Under the pieces are notes generated by a model. It was not told the DNA's origin. It saw only the letters and a program-made list of their open reading frames with translations, and ran no database searches. The translations under genes and the position numbers were made by a program. A stretch of DNA of 14,246 bases, from the NCBI GenBank assembly GCA_947628025.1, contig CANQYH010000052.1, forward strand, positions 1-14,246. The letters are read 5' to 3'. Positions 6,961 through 14,238 of this stretch are shown piece after piece (position 1 is the stretch's first letter; every line of letters begins with the position of its first letter). The stretch comes from an uncultured Lachnospiraceae bacterium (GTDB taxonomy: Bacteria; Bacillota; Clostridia; Lachnospirales; Lachnospiraceae).

Positions 6961-9015
6961 TTACCCCACGATCTCATACCCATAGCCCGGCAGCGTCACG
7001 TCCCGGCCGCCGATGCGGACCGTGCGCGGCTGCGTGCTGAAATTCATGGCGAAAAGGACCCCGTCCCGCTCCCGCAGGATCACGTCGCCGACGCCGCGGC
7101 TCTCGGTTAAGCGCTTCACTCCGGCCGCGTCGAGCGCGTCGCTGTAAAAATCCCGCAGGAAATCCGCCTCGGCGTGGCAGGCCATGTAATAGGCGCGGCC
7201 CTTTCCGAAATCGTGCTCCGCGGCCGCGCACGTGCCGCTATAGAAATCCTGGCGGTAGACGGCCAGGCAGCGGGCGGGCGCGGCTCCCGCCGTCCCGCTC
7301 GTTTCACTTCCCGCGCCCGCGGCCGGCTCCGTCAGCTCGCAGCAGACCAGCGCTTTATAGAGTTTCCCGCGGTATTCGATCTCCCGGTACTCATCGTCGC
7401 AGAGCCCGTCGATTTCTTTCACCCGCAGCCCGAAAACATCGTTCAGGCCGTGGGGCGCGAACTCCGGCCGCGAGAGCGTTCCGGCAAACGCCAGATCGTT
7501 CTCATCGGCCAGGCCGCTGTAGCAGGTCATCACGAACGTGCCGCCCTGCTCCACGAACGAGCGGATTCTCTGCGCCGTATCCGGGCGGAACAGGTAAAGG
7601 GCCGGGGCCGCCACCAGCTTATAGCGCGAAAGATCGTCCTCCGCGCCGATCACGTCCACGTTGACGAAATTTTTCAGAAGCGCTTCGTAATGCGCCCGCG
7701 GCAGCTTCTCAAAAAACGACTTATCCCGCCGCAGCCCGACCTGCTGCAGCAGCGCCTGGAGATTTTCATAATCGTAGATCACGGCGGCCTCCGAGATCTC
7801 CGGCCGGCCTTTCAGCCAGGACAATTCCTTCAGCTTTTGCCCTACCTCGCTCACGTCGCGAAAAACGCGGGTATCGCCGCTGCCGTCGTGGCTTACCACC
7901 GCGCCGTGGAATTTCTCCACCGCCCCGCGGGACTTGCGCCACTGGAAATACTGGACGGAATCCGCGCCGTGCGCAATGGCCTGGAGGGAACTGAGCATGT
8001 GCATCCCCGGCCGTTTCAGCTTGCAAAACTCGAACTGGCTGGGGACGCTGGGCGCGCTCTCCATCAGATAGAACGGCGCGTGCTTCAAGGAACGGGCATA
8101 GTCGAACGTAAATCCCGCGCCCACGGCGTTCTCCCACTCCGTGGATTTGTCCGCCTGACAGTGCCAGCGGGGATAGCTGTCCCAGCTGATCCGGTCCAGA
8201 TGCTTCGCCTGCTTATAATAATCGACGCCGCAGTTCATATTGTGCATATTGGTCGTGACCGGGACGTCCGGACCATATTTGAGGACCGCGGCCTTTTCCA
8301 TTTCCACGAAATCATTCAGAAGATCGTTCCAGAACCGGTCGTAATCCAGCGTCAGCGCGTGGAGCTGCCGTTCCCCGTTGGGCGCCGGCGGCTCGATCTC
8401 GTCAAAATCCGAATAGCCGTGGCTCCAAAAGGCGGACCAGTACTTTCGGTTCAGATTCTCGATGGTCCCATAGCGATGCCTGAGCCATTTGCGGAAATTG
8501 GCGGCGCATGTTTCACAATAGCAATGGCCGTAGAATTCATTGGACAGGTGCCACATGACCAGAGCCGGGTGACGGGCGTAGCGCCGCGACAGCTCCTCGT
8601 CGATGATGCGGACTTTCTCCCGCCAGATCTTACTGGATTCGCAGTGGTTCTCCCTCCCGCCGTAAAGCTGGCGGACACGGTTTGCGTCCGTGCGCATGAC
8701 TTCCGGATATTTTTTCGCCATCCACGGCGGTCTGGCCGCACTGGGCGTCGCCAGGATCACATGGATCCCGTTCTCGTACATGGAATCCATCAACCGGTCC
8801 AGCCATTCAAACCGAAAAACGCCCTCCTGCGGCTCCAGCGCGGACCAGGCGAAGATCCCCACCGACACGCAGTTGACCCCGGCCTGCTTCATCAGCCGGA
8901 TATCGTCCTCCAGGATATCCGGGCGGTCCAGCCACTGATCGGGATTGTAATCCCCGCCGTGGAGAAATTCAGGAATTTCATCTAATTTCACAGACAATAT
9001 TCTCCTCTCTTCCAT
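6961..9015 (-). CDS. GH42 beta-galactosidase
   Basis: Protein of 684 residues, typical for glycoside hydrolase family 42, which hydrolyses terminal beta-D-galactosides. The TIM-barrel domain starts with LHGGDYNPDQW (18-28). The acid/base is Glu160 in WHLSNEF (155-161), and the nucleophile is Glu319 in YLMESAPS (316-323). Cys125 and the cluster Cys165-Cys167-Cys170 (HCYCETC) match the four-cysteine zinc site known in the family. A trimerisation/beta-domain region follows, and the protein ends GYGYEIVG, a normal family end. No signal peptide is seen, so it is probably cytoplasmic and acts on imported oligosaccharides. The ATG at 9015 has AAAGGA about 12 nt upstream. A GTG eight codons further in has GAGGAG and is an alternative start. 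No sugar transporter or regulator is adjacent. Confidence 0.93.
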   Translation of the reverse strand: MEERRILSVKLDEIPEFLHGGDYNPDQWLDRPDILEDDIRLMKQAGVNCVSVGIFAWSALEPQEGVFRFEWLDRLMDSMYENGIHVILATPSAARPPWMAKKYPEVMRTDANRVRQLYGGRENHCESSKIWREKVRIIDEELSRRYARHPALVMWHLSNEFYGHCYCETCAANFRKWLRHRYGTIENLNRKYWSAFWSHGYSDFDEIEPPAPNGERQLHALTLDYDRFWNDLLNDFVEMEKAAVLKYGPDVPVTTNMHNMNCGVDYYKQAKHLDRISWDSYPRWHCQADKSTEWENAVGAGFTFDYARSLKHAPFYLMESAPSVPSQFEFCKLKRPGMHMLSSLQAIAHGADSVQYFQWRKSRGAVEKFHGAVVSHDGSGDTRVFRDVSEVGQKLKELSWLKGRPEISEAAVIYDYENLQALLQQVGLRRDKSFFEKLPRAHYEALLKNFVNVDVIGAEDDLSRYKLVAAPALYLFRPDTAQRIRSFVEQGGTFVMTCYSGLADENDLAFAGTLSRPEFAPHGLNDVFGLRVKEIDGLCDDEYREIEYRGKLYKALVCCELTEPAAGAGSETSGTAGAAPARCLAVYRQDFYSGTCAAAEHDFGKGRAYYMACHAEADFLRDFYSDALDAAGVKRLTESRGVGDVILRERDGVLFAMNFSTQPRTVRIGGRDVTLPGYGYEIVG

Positions 9016-9046
9016 TTTTCTCGCCGTCCTTTCTCGTCCGGGCAGC

Positions 9047-9408
9047 TTATTTTAGACTTTCCCAGTCTTCAAACGCGTTTCCGGCCTTTTCACCCGGGCG
9101 GATGTAAGCGAGGGAAAACCTGGATTCTTTCCGTCTATCCCTGGCGTTTCCAGCCTTTTCGCCCAGGCGGATGCAAGCCGCGGCAATCGGGTCAAAGACG
9201 GTGGCGTCCAGGTTTTTGTAATCTACCTGGCCATCCGTCAGGATACTCTCGCCGGCGCTGATGTTGACGGTCCCGCCGATCACAATGCCGTCCTCATTGA
9301 ATTCATGACCCGATCGGTGTCATACTGCCCGCCCCAGGCGGCGTTCATCCGATTCGGTTTTCCGTTCTCATCGTAAGTGCCGATCATCAGCACCGGTTGA
9401 ATCCAACG
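9047..9408 (-). pseudogene. Flavin reductase (flavoredoxin-type) pseudogene with internal deletion
   Basis: Two pieces of a flavin reductase domain protein remain in different frames. The upstream piece (about 9408-9310) encodes PVLMIGTYDENGKPN then MNAAWGGQYDTDRV, the family's N-terminal FMN-binding segment. The downstream piece (about 9304-9047) encodes EFNEDGIVIGGTVNISAGES, FDPIAAACIRLGEKAGNA and ends FEDWESLK, the family's C-terminal part. The middle, roughly 90 residues judging from usual length, is gone, and the junction near 9303-9312 shifts the frame. The start is also lost and merges with the tail of the FAD dehydrogenase gene. An internal 69-bp-period duplication lies near the 3' end. 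It cannot make a working enzyme. Confidence 0.8.
9075..9179. repeat. Imperfect direct repeat, two copies with 69-bp period
   Basis: Copies at 9075-9110 and 9144-9179 agree at about 31 of 36 positions. Read on the minus strand, each encodes a version of IR(L/P)GEKAGNA, so the C-terminal segment of the flavin reductase pseudogene occurs twice in frame, separated by 33 bp. Confidence 0.75.
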
Positions 9409-11005
9409 GCCTGTACCGTCTGCCGACCTCCTCCGCCGCCCGCATTCCGTCCATGGCCGCCGAAAGGATGCCTCCCGCATAGCCCGCGCCTTCGCCGCAG
9501 GGGAACAGGCCGGCGACCGCGCTCTCGCCGCGTTCGTTTCTGGGGATCCGCACCGGCGATGAGGTGCGGCTCTCCACGCCGGCCAGAATACTGTCGCAGC
9601 GCGAAAATCCGCGGATCTTTCTCTCAAACGCTTCCACGCCCTCCACGATGGAATCCGCCAGATCGTCCGGCAGCGCTTCCCGCAGATTGGCAAACGCCGT
9701 CCGCCCACGAAACTGCGGGGCCACGTCCCCCCAGCCGCGGCTTACGCGCCCTGCTTTGAAATCCCCGTACAGCTGCACAGGGATCCTGCCCTCACCGGCC
9801 CGGTACGCGGCCTCTTCCAGCCGCCTTTGATATTCGATACCGGCCAGCGGGGAATCTCCGCCAAAATCCGCCGGGGTCACGGTTACGATCAGCGCGCTGT
9901 TGGCGTTTTCACCGGCCCGGTCATGGTCGCTCATCCCGTTGACCGCCAGCCGTCCGGTTTCCGAGGAAGCGTCCACCACATAACCGCCGGGACACATGCA
10001 GAACGAATAGACACCCCGGCCGGAGGAGGCCTGATGCGTCAGTTTATAGGATGCGTGTCCCAAAAGCCGGATATCCGCCGCGCCGTACTGGGATTCGTCG
10101 ATCATCTTCTGCGGATGCTGGATGCGCAGCCCCACCGCGAACGCTTTCGGCTGCATGGGCACTCCCCGGTCTGACAGCATGGAAAACGTGTCTCTGGCGC
10201 TGTGCCCTATGGCCAGGATCACCGCTTCCGCGCAGATATCCCGTTGGTTCGTCCCGCCGCCCTCCGTCACCGTCACGCCCCGCAGTTTTCCCGCCTCGAT
10301 CCGCAGATCCGCCGCCTGCGTCCCGAACAGGACGGTTCCGCCCAGCTCCGTAATATGCCCGCGGAGATTTTTTACCACCGTTCCCAGCTGATCCGTACCG
10401 ATATGCGGCTTCGCGTCCCAAAGGATCTTCGGGTCCGCTCCGTGCTCTGCCAGGATCTCCAGCGCGCGCCGGTTCCGCCCGTCCGGATCTTTGACCAGCG
10501 TATTCAATTTCCCGTCGGAAAACGTTCCCGCGCCTCCCTCCCCAAACTGCACGTTGGAGCGGAGATCCAGAACGCCGTCTTCCCAAAAACGCCGCACTTT
10601 CTCTCTGCGCGTATCCACGTCCTCGCCCCGTTCCAGGATCAGCGGGCAGTATCCGGCCTGGGCCAGCATATATCCGGCAAACAGTCCCGCGGGGCCGCAG
10701 CCGACGATAACGGGCCGGTGGCGCAATATCTCGCCGCCCGCTTCCGGAAAACGGTAGACCGGTTCCCGGCAGATCGCGATCTGGGGGCTTTTGGCCCGCT
10801 TTACGGTCTGCGCCTCCCGCTTCGTCTCCACGTCCAAAGTATAAATAAAGCAGATCTCTTCTTTTTTCCTGGCGTCGACCGAGCGCCTGGCGATCCGGAA
10901 CGAACGGATCTCCTCCGGCGGGACGCGCAGCAGCTTCGCCGCCTTTTCCAAAAGATCGTTCTGCGTGTGCGCAATGGGCAGCTTCAGTTGTGTGATCCGT
11001 ATCAT
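9368..11005 (-). CDS. FAD-dependent dehydrogenase, COG2509-type (NAD(P)/FAD oxidoreductase)
   Basis: Protein of 545 residues. An N-terminal region of about 95 residues (IRITQLKLPI start) precedes the FAD-binding Rossmann motif VIVGCGPAGLFAGYMLAQAG (99-118), with the ribose-binding Glu at 125 in ILERGEDV. Further family marks are NVQFGEGGAGTFSDGKLNT, AVILAIGHSARDTFSML, SFCMCPGGYVVDASSE, and the C-terminal flavin-contact segment LFPCGEGAGYAGGILSAAMDG. The family is widespread in Clostridia but its substrate is unknown, and I do not assign one. The ATG at 11005 has GAGGGG about 8 nt upstream. The last residues, after RRYRPL, look foreign: they are read out of frame from the adjoining flavin reductase pseudogene, so the native stop has probably been lost in a deletion. 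The enzyme core appears complete. Confidence 0.9.
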   Translation of the reverse strand: MIRITQLKLPIAHTQNDLLEKAAKLLRVPPEEIRSFRIARRSVDARKKEEICFIYTLDVETKREAQTVKRAKSPQIAICREPVYRFPEAGGEILRHRPVIVGCGPAGLFAGYMLAQAGYCPLILERGEDVDTRREKVRRFWEDGVLDLRSNVQFGEGGAGTFSDGKLNTLVKDPDGRNRRALEILAEHGADPKILWDAKPHIGTDQLGTVVKNLRGHITELGGTVLFGTQAADLRIEAGKLRGVTVTEGGGTNQRDICAEAVILAIGHSARDTFSMLSDRGVPMQPKAFAVGLRIQHPQKMIDESQYGAADIRLLGHASYKLTHQASSGRGVYSFCMCPGGYVVDASSETGRLAVNGMSDHDRAGENANSALIVTVTPADFGGDSPLAGIEYQRRLEEAAYRAGEGRIPVQLYGDFKAGRVSRGWGDVAPQFRGRTAFANLREALPDDLADSIVEGVEAFERKIRGFSRCDSILAGVESRTSSPVRIPRNERGESAVAGLFPCGEGAGYAGGILSAAMDGMRAAEEVGRRYRPLDSTGADDRHLR

Positions 11006-11204
11006 ACGATGCCCCCTCTGTTATGTATAGGCCTCCCCGTCCTTTGCCGTTGTCTGGCTGTATTTTAGGCTTCTTCCGCAGCCCATGCAAAGTCAAATGC
11101 GCCGATAAAATTATTATTCCCGTTTCTCTGTAAAGTTCGCGGCACTGCATGGATAGGTTTCCCGTGCCTGCCACCTAAAATAGAATTACAGCCGGACGAA
11201 CCGT
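11006..11204 (-). other. Long leader of the FAD dehydrogenase, function unknown
   Basis: About 200 nt lie between the predicted transcription start and the ATG at 11005. I see a possible GGCAC...GTGCC stem but no consensus of cobalamin, FMN, TPP, SAM or c-di-GMP-I riboswitches and no U-run terminator. Together with the next stretch up to 11294, no gene is visible. Confidence 0.35.
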
Positions 11205-11211
11205 GTAACTC

Positions 11212-11240
11212 ATTATAGCATAGAATCTGTTCGCCGTCAG
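11212..11240 (-). promoter_or_regulatory. Probable sigma-A promoter of the FAD dehydrogenase
   Basis: The minus strand reads CTGACG (11240-11235; 4 of 6 to TTGACA), a 17-bp spacer ending in TGC, then an exact TATAAT at 11217-11212, so it also has an extended -10. This is one of the best promoter matches in the window. Transcription would start near 11205. Confidence 0.7.
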
Positions 11241-11294
11241 CAGGCCAAATGTAAATTATCTGTGACTCTGTGATTTTTTTAGATCTTATTTAAT

Positions 11295-11331
11295 CAGGCG
11301 GCGAAGCATGGTTCCTTTTGCTCGCCGCCTG
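11295..11331 (-). terminator. Probable terminator after the sensor kinase gene
   Basis: CAGGCGGCGAAGCA at 11295-11308 pairs with TGCTCGCCGCCTG at 11319-11331, a 13-bp GC-rich stem with one bulged A and a 10-nt loop. It lies 71 bp after the kinase stop. On the minus strand it is followed by ATTAAATAAG, A+T-rich but not a clean U-run. On the plus strand a repeated GCCGCCTGACG and then TTTTT follow, so it may work both ways. Confidence 0.5.
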
Positions 11332-11402
11332 CCGCCTGACGTTTTTGAATAACAGGAAAATGGAAACCGGCGCGCTTGTGTCCTGCCGATTCTTATATGA
11401 AA

Positions 11403-12638
11403 TCAGGAAGCCAAAAACACGGCCGAGATCAAAAACGAGCGCCCGTCCTTTGTCTGCGCGCTGATCTTGCCGCCGTGCGCCGTCACGATCGCTTTCGCGA
11501 TCGACAGACCGATGCCGTGCCCGCCGGTCTGCGAGTTGCGGGAAGGGTCGCTCCGGTAAAAGCGGTCGAACACATGAGAAAGCTGATCCGGGCGGATTTC
11601 CGCAGCAGTCGGATTGCATACCGACAGCACCAGGTGCTTGCCCTGCCGCGCAAGTCCCAGGGAAATAACGCCGCCCTCCGGCGAATATTTCAGCGCGTTG
11701 TCCAGAAGCAGCGAGACAAGCTGTCTGACCGCCTGATCGTTTCCTTTCATGGAAAGCATAGGCTGGATGCTGCAGACAAGCTGTTTGTTCTGCGCCTGCG
11801 CGGGCGCGCCAAACGGAGCCGCCGCCTCCTGCACCACTTCGGAAACCGGAAATTCGACCATCGGCATCGCCTGCTCCGATTCCTCCATGCGGGCAAGACT
11901 GACCAGATCGTTGGTAAGCCCGGTCAACCGCTTCGCCTGCTGCCGGATTTCGTCAAGACACTCGTTGGATCCGATATCCATTTCAAGCAGATCGGTGTTG
12001 GCGCTGATGATCGTCAGCGGCGTTTTGATCTCGTGCCCGGCGTCGGTGATAAAGTGTTTTTGCTTCTCATAGCTTTCGGCAATGGGACGGATAAATTTCC
12101 CGGAGAAAAACACGATCACAAAAAAGACGACGAAACATCCTGCCGACGCCATCGCAACGCTGATAAGCAAAAAATTACGGTAGGCCTCCAGCTTGCGCCC
12201 GCAGTCCAAAAAGGAAATCCGAACGCCGGTCCCCTCATACGATTTAATATAACGAAACTGCTCAAAGAACCCTTTTTCGGAGGATTTCTGTTCGACCGCC
12301 CTGGCATAGTCCGCCGCCTGGCCGCTGTCCACCGATGCGATGCGGCTGGTATCCACACGGAGCACCGTACCGTCGTCGCCCAGCAGCACCGAAAAATACC
12401 GCGACTCATACGGCAGCTCCGGGGAAATCCCGTGCGGCCGCCGCCCGCCGGGGCCCTGACCGCCGTCGATGCTGGGAAATACGCCCCGGTTCTGTGAGAT
12501 GAGGGACAGCACCTCGTCCGCGTCGCTGACAACGGAACGGTAGTTTAACAGGTTCATGCCGGTCACGATGACCGTCAGGAGCAGCAAAAGCGAAAGCATC
12601 GCCAGAGCAGTAAACTGGATCCGGAGTTTTCGTATCAT
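11403..12638 (-). CDS. Membrane sensor histidine kinase
   Basis: Protein of 411 residues with the layout of a classical HPK1-type kinase. The first membrane segment is at about 8-30. An extracellular sensor of about 125 residues (31-155) contains a Gly/Pro-rich stretch at 58-70. The second membrane segment is at about 156-178. The dimerisation domain has the phospho-acceptor His202 in DAGHEIKTPLT. The ATPase domain has the N box LLDNALKYS (Asn314), the F region FDRFYRSD, and the G box GGHGIGLSIAKAI (372-384). The signal is unknown. I chose ATG 12638, not the longer open frame, because it begins the hydrophobic first segment, has GGAGG 7 nt upstream, and overlaps the regulator stop by 4 nt (ATGA). 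It would phosphorylate the adjacent response regulator. It does not look like a dedicated VanS. Confidence 0.93.
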   Translation of the reverse strand: MIRKLRIQFTALAMLSLLLLLTVIVTGMNLLNYRSVVSDADEVLSLISQNRGVFPSIDGGQGPGGRRPHGISPELPYESRYFSVLLGDDGTVLRVDTSRIASVDSGQAADYARAVEQKSSEKGFFEQFRYIKSYEGTGVRISFLDCGRKLEAYRNFLLISVAMASAGCFVVFFVIVFFSGKFIRPIAESYEKQKHFITDAGHEIKTPLTIISANTDLLEMDIGSNECLDEIRQQAKRLTGLTNDLVSLARMEESEQAMPMVEFPVSEVVQEAAAPFGAPAQAQNKQLVCSIQPMLSMKGNDQAVRQLVSLLLDNALKYSPEGGVISLGLARQGKHLVLSVCNPTAAEIRPDQLSHVFDRFYRSDPSRNSQTGGHGIGLSIAKAIVTAHGGKISAQTKDGRSFLISAVFLAS

Positions 12639-13306
12639 GTTGATTCCTCCAAAGAGTATCCGGCATTGCGGGACGCCCTGATCTGAACATCGGCGTGAAG
12701 GGCCGTCAGCTTTTTGCGCAGATAAGAAATATATACCCAAACCACGCTGGTCTCGGCGTCGGTATCATAGCCCCAGATTTTTTCCATAAACCGTTCGACG
12801 GGAATGATATGATGCGGGTTGGAAATCAGCATCTCCATCATCTGAAACTCCCGATTGGCGAGCCGGAAACTGCCGGACGGGGAGGAAAGTTCAAAGGAGG
12901 CGCGGTCCAGCGTGATGTTCCCGAACGTAATGTGAGAATCCGTCCCGGCCGGTCCTCTGGTAATGGCGCGGATGCTGGCCAATAATTCTTTTGCGTCGAA
13001 GGGCTTGGTGAGATAATAATTGGCGCCGCTGTCCAGGCCCAATACCTTGTCGTCGACTTCGGATTTTGCCGTAAGCATCAAAATCGGGATAGGGTTTCCC
13101 GCCTCCCGCACCTTTTTCAGTACGGTAATGCCGTCCATTTTCGGCATCATGATGTCCAGCACCGCGACGTCGTAATTGCCCGATTCCAGATGCAGCAGAG
13201 CATCCTCGCCGTTTCCCACCGCGTCGGCTGAATAATTATTTTTTTCAAAGATCTTGACGATTGCCCGCGCAAGGGGACGTTCGTCTTCCGCCAATAAAAT
13301 TCTCAT
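12635..13306 (-). CDS. OmpR/PhoB-family response regulator
   Basis: Protein of 223 residues with a receiver domain (1-115) and a winged-helix DNA-binding domain (about 125-220). The receiver shows acidic residues Glu7-Asp8, phospho-acceptor Asp51 in VAVLDIMMPKMDG, Thr79 in LMLTA and Lys101 in YYLTKPF. The output domain shows the usual NREFQMMEMLISNPHHIIPVE helix and SVVWVYISYLRKKL recognition helix. The longer open frame to 13384 is rejected, because ATG 13306 has GAGAGGG 7 nt upstream and is where homology starts. It is the first gene of the regulator-kinase operon, overlapping the kinase by 4 nt. Its operon and the divergent VTC gene share a symmetrical pair of candidate binding sites, which suggests autoregulation. 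Confidence 0.95.
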   Translation of the reverse strand: MRILLAEDERPLARAIVKIFEKNNYSADAVGNGEDALLHLESGNYDVAVLDIMMPKMDGITVLKKVREAGNPIPILMLTAKSEVDDKVLGLDSGANYYLTKPFDAKELLASIRAITRGPAGTDSHITFGNITLDRASFELSSPSGSFRLANREFQMMEMLISNPHHIIPVERFMEKIWGYDTDAETSVVWVYISYLRKKLTALHADVQIRASRNAGYSLEEST

Positions 13307-13366
13307 GTCAAAACCCTCTCTGATCTGCAAAATACTGTGGAAACGTCCATTCCTTTTATTCAGTAT

Positions 13367-13372
13367 ATCATA
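13367..13372 (-). promoter_or_regulatory. Candidate -10 of the response regulator-kinase operon
   Basis: TATGAT at 13372-13367 (read on the minus strand as TTATGAT from 13373) starts exactly 27 nt after the beginning of the left 23-bp site, the same distance as on the opposite side. There is no good -35, which fits activation by a bound OmpR-type regulator. An overlapping alternative -10, TATACT, lies at 13367-13362. Confidence 0.5.
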
Positions 13373-13377
13373 ACAGG

Positions 13378-13437
13378 GAAACATTAACTGAACCTAAAAG
13401 AAAAAAATTTCCGGCTTTTAAGTTCGGTTAAGTTTTC
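13378..13437. promoter_or_regulatory. Two inverted 23-bp candidate regulator sites in the divergent promoter region
   Basis: The left arm (13400-13378, minus strand) and right arm (13415-13437, plus strand) agree at 19 of 23 positions and are separated by 14 bp of A/T-rich DNA. The right arm contains TTAAGTT-N3-TTAAGTT (13418-13424 and 13428-13434), a direct repeat with the 10-bp period typical of OmpR/PhoB regulator dimers. The left arm has a diverged version, TTAGGTT-N3-TTAATGT. Each arm points at one of the two divergent genes. The adjacent response regulator is the obvious candidate ligand (inference). Confidence 0.7.
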
Positions 13438-13442
13438 GCGCT

Positions 13443-13448
13443 TATACT
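13443..13448 (+). promoter_or_regulatory. Candidate -10 of the VTC operon
   Basis: TATACT at 13443-13448, preceded by T to give TTATACT, lies 27 nt after the start of the right 23-bp site. The canonical -35 position (AAGTTC) is poor and is covered by the direct repeat, as at promoters that need a bound activator. Start of transcription would be near 13455, about 28 nt before the ATG. Confidence 0.55.
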
Positions 13449-13482
13449 GTGTTCATAAAATGAAGAAAAGGGGGAGGCCGGT

Positions 13483-14238
13483 ATGGCATTCCAAACCGTA
13501 TTTCAGCGTTACGAACTAAAATATCTCCTGTCTGAAGCCCAGAAGCAGACCGTCTGCGAAGCAATGGCCCCGTATATGCGGCTCGATCAGTACGGACGGA
13601 CAACGATTCGGAATCTCTATCTGGACACCGGCAATTACCGATTGGCCCGTCACTCCATCGAACAGCCTGTCTATAAGGAAAAGCTGCGTGTGCGCAGCTA
13701 TGCGCAGGCGACGGCGGACAGCACCGTTTTTGTGGAACTGAAAAAGAAGTTCGAATCCGTAGTCTACAAGCGGCGGCTGGCGCTGACCGAACAGGAGGCG
13801 ATGCAGTGGCTTAACGGAACAGCTCCCTGCCCGGTTCAATCGCAGATCGCCGGTGAAATCGAATATTTCCTGCACTATTACGGGCCGCTGCGCCCCGCCG
13901 CGTTTTTATCCTACGAGCGGGAGGCGTTTTACGCCCTGGACGGAAGTGATTTTCGGGTGACCTTTGACGAGCGGATCCTCTCCCGCAGGTCCGATCTTTC
14001 TTTATGCGCCGGGCCCGGCGGCTTTCCGCTGCTGGAGGACGGCATGACGCTGATGGAAATCAAGTGCTCCGGCGGCATTCCGCTGTGGATGACGCATATT
14101 ATGACGGAGCAGAAGCTCTATAAAACATCGTTTTCCAAATACGGTACCGCTTACGAAAAACTGATCTTTCCGCAGCGAAACCGGCCCGTTCAGGAAATCT
14201 GTATCTCATTACCAAAGGAGGCTGTTTGCTATGCTTGA
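13483..14238 (+). CDS. VTC-domain protein, polyphosphate polymerase-like
   Basis: Protein of 251 residues that is essentially one VTC domain, the fold of the yeast Vtc4 catalytic core that makes polyphosphate from ATP. Visible basic and acidic tunnel motifs are RYELKYLL (9-16), NLYLDT (44-49), KLRVRSY (67-73), FVELKKK then VVYKRR (83-98), SYEREAF (143-149), VTFDERI (159-165), LMEIKCSGGIPLWM (190-203) and the final SKYGTAYEKL. No membrane segment or signal peptide is seen. In Clostridia such genes commonly precede a DUF4956 membrane protein and a CotH-like protein. GGGGGAGG lies 5 nt before the ATG. The stop overlaps the start of the next gene by 8 nt, so they are translated from one mRNA. Polyphosphate synthesis is a family-based inference. 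Confidence 0.88.
   Translation: MAFQTVFQRYELKYLLSEAQKQTVCEAMAPYMRLDQYGRTTIRNLYLDTGNYRLARHSIEQPVYKEKLRVRSYAQATADSTVFVELKKKFESVVYKRRLALTEQEAMQWLNGTAPCPVQSQIAGEIEYFLHYYGPLRPAAFLSYEREAFYALDGSDFRVTFDERILSRRSDLSLCAGPGGFPLLEDGMTLMEIKCSGGIPLWMTHIMTEQKLYKTSFSKYGTAYEKLIFPQRNRPVQEICISLPKEAVCYA

Noticed and set aside
7174..8985. Plus-strand open frame of 603 codons
   Set aside because: It lies exactly antisense to the GH42 gene, whose catalytic and zinc motifs are unmistakable. The translation is Arg/Val/His-rich with no domain, as expected of the complement of a GC-rich gene.
11376..12497. Plus-strand open frame of 373 codons
   Set aside because: Antisense shadow of the sensor kinase; no motif and no ribosome binding site.
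11403..13306. Regulator-kinase pair as VanR/VanS for the vanG-vanT pair
   Set aside because: It is about 5 kb away behind unrelated genes and pseudogenes, it is divergent from a VTC gene with which it shares mirror-image sites, and no such site is visible upstream of vanG.
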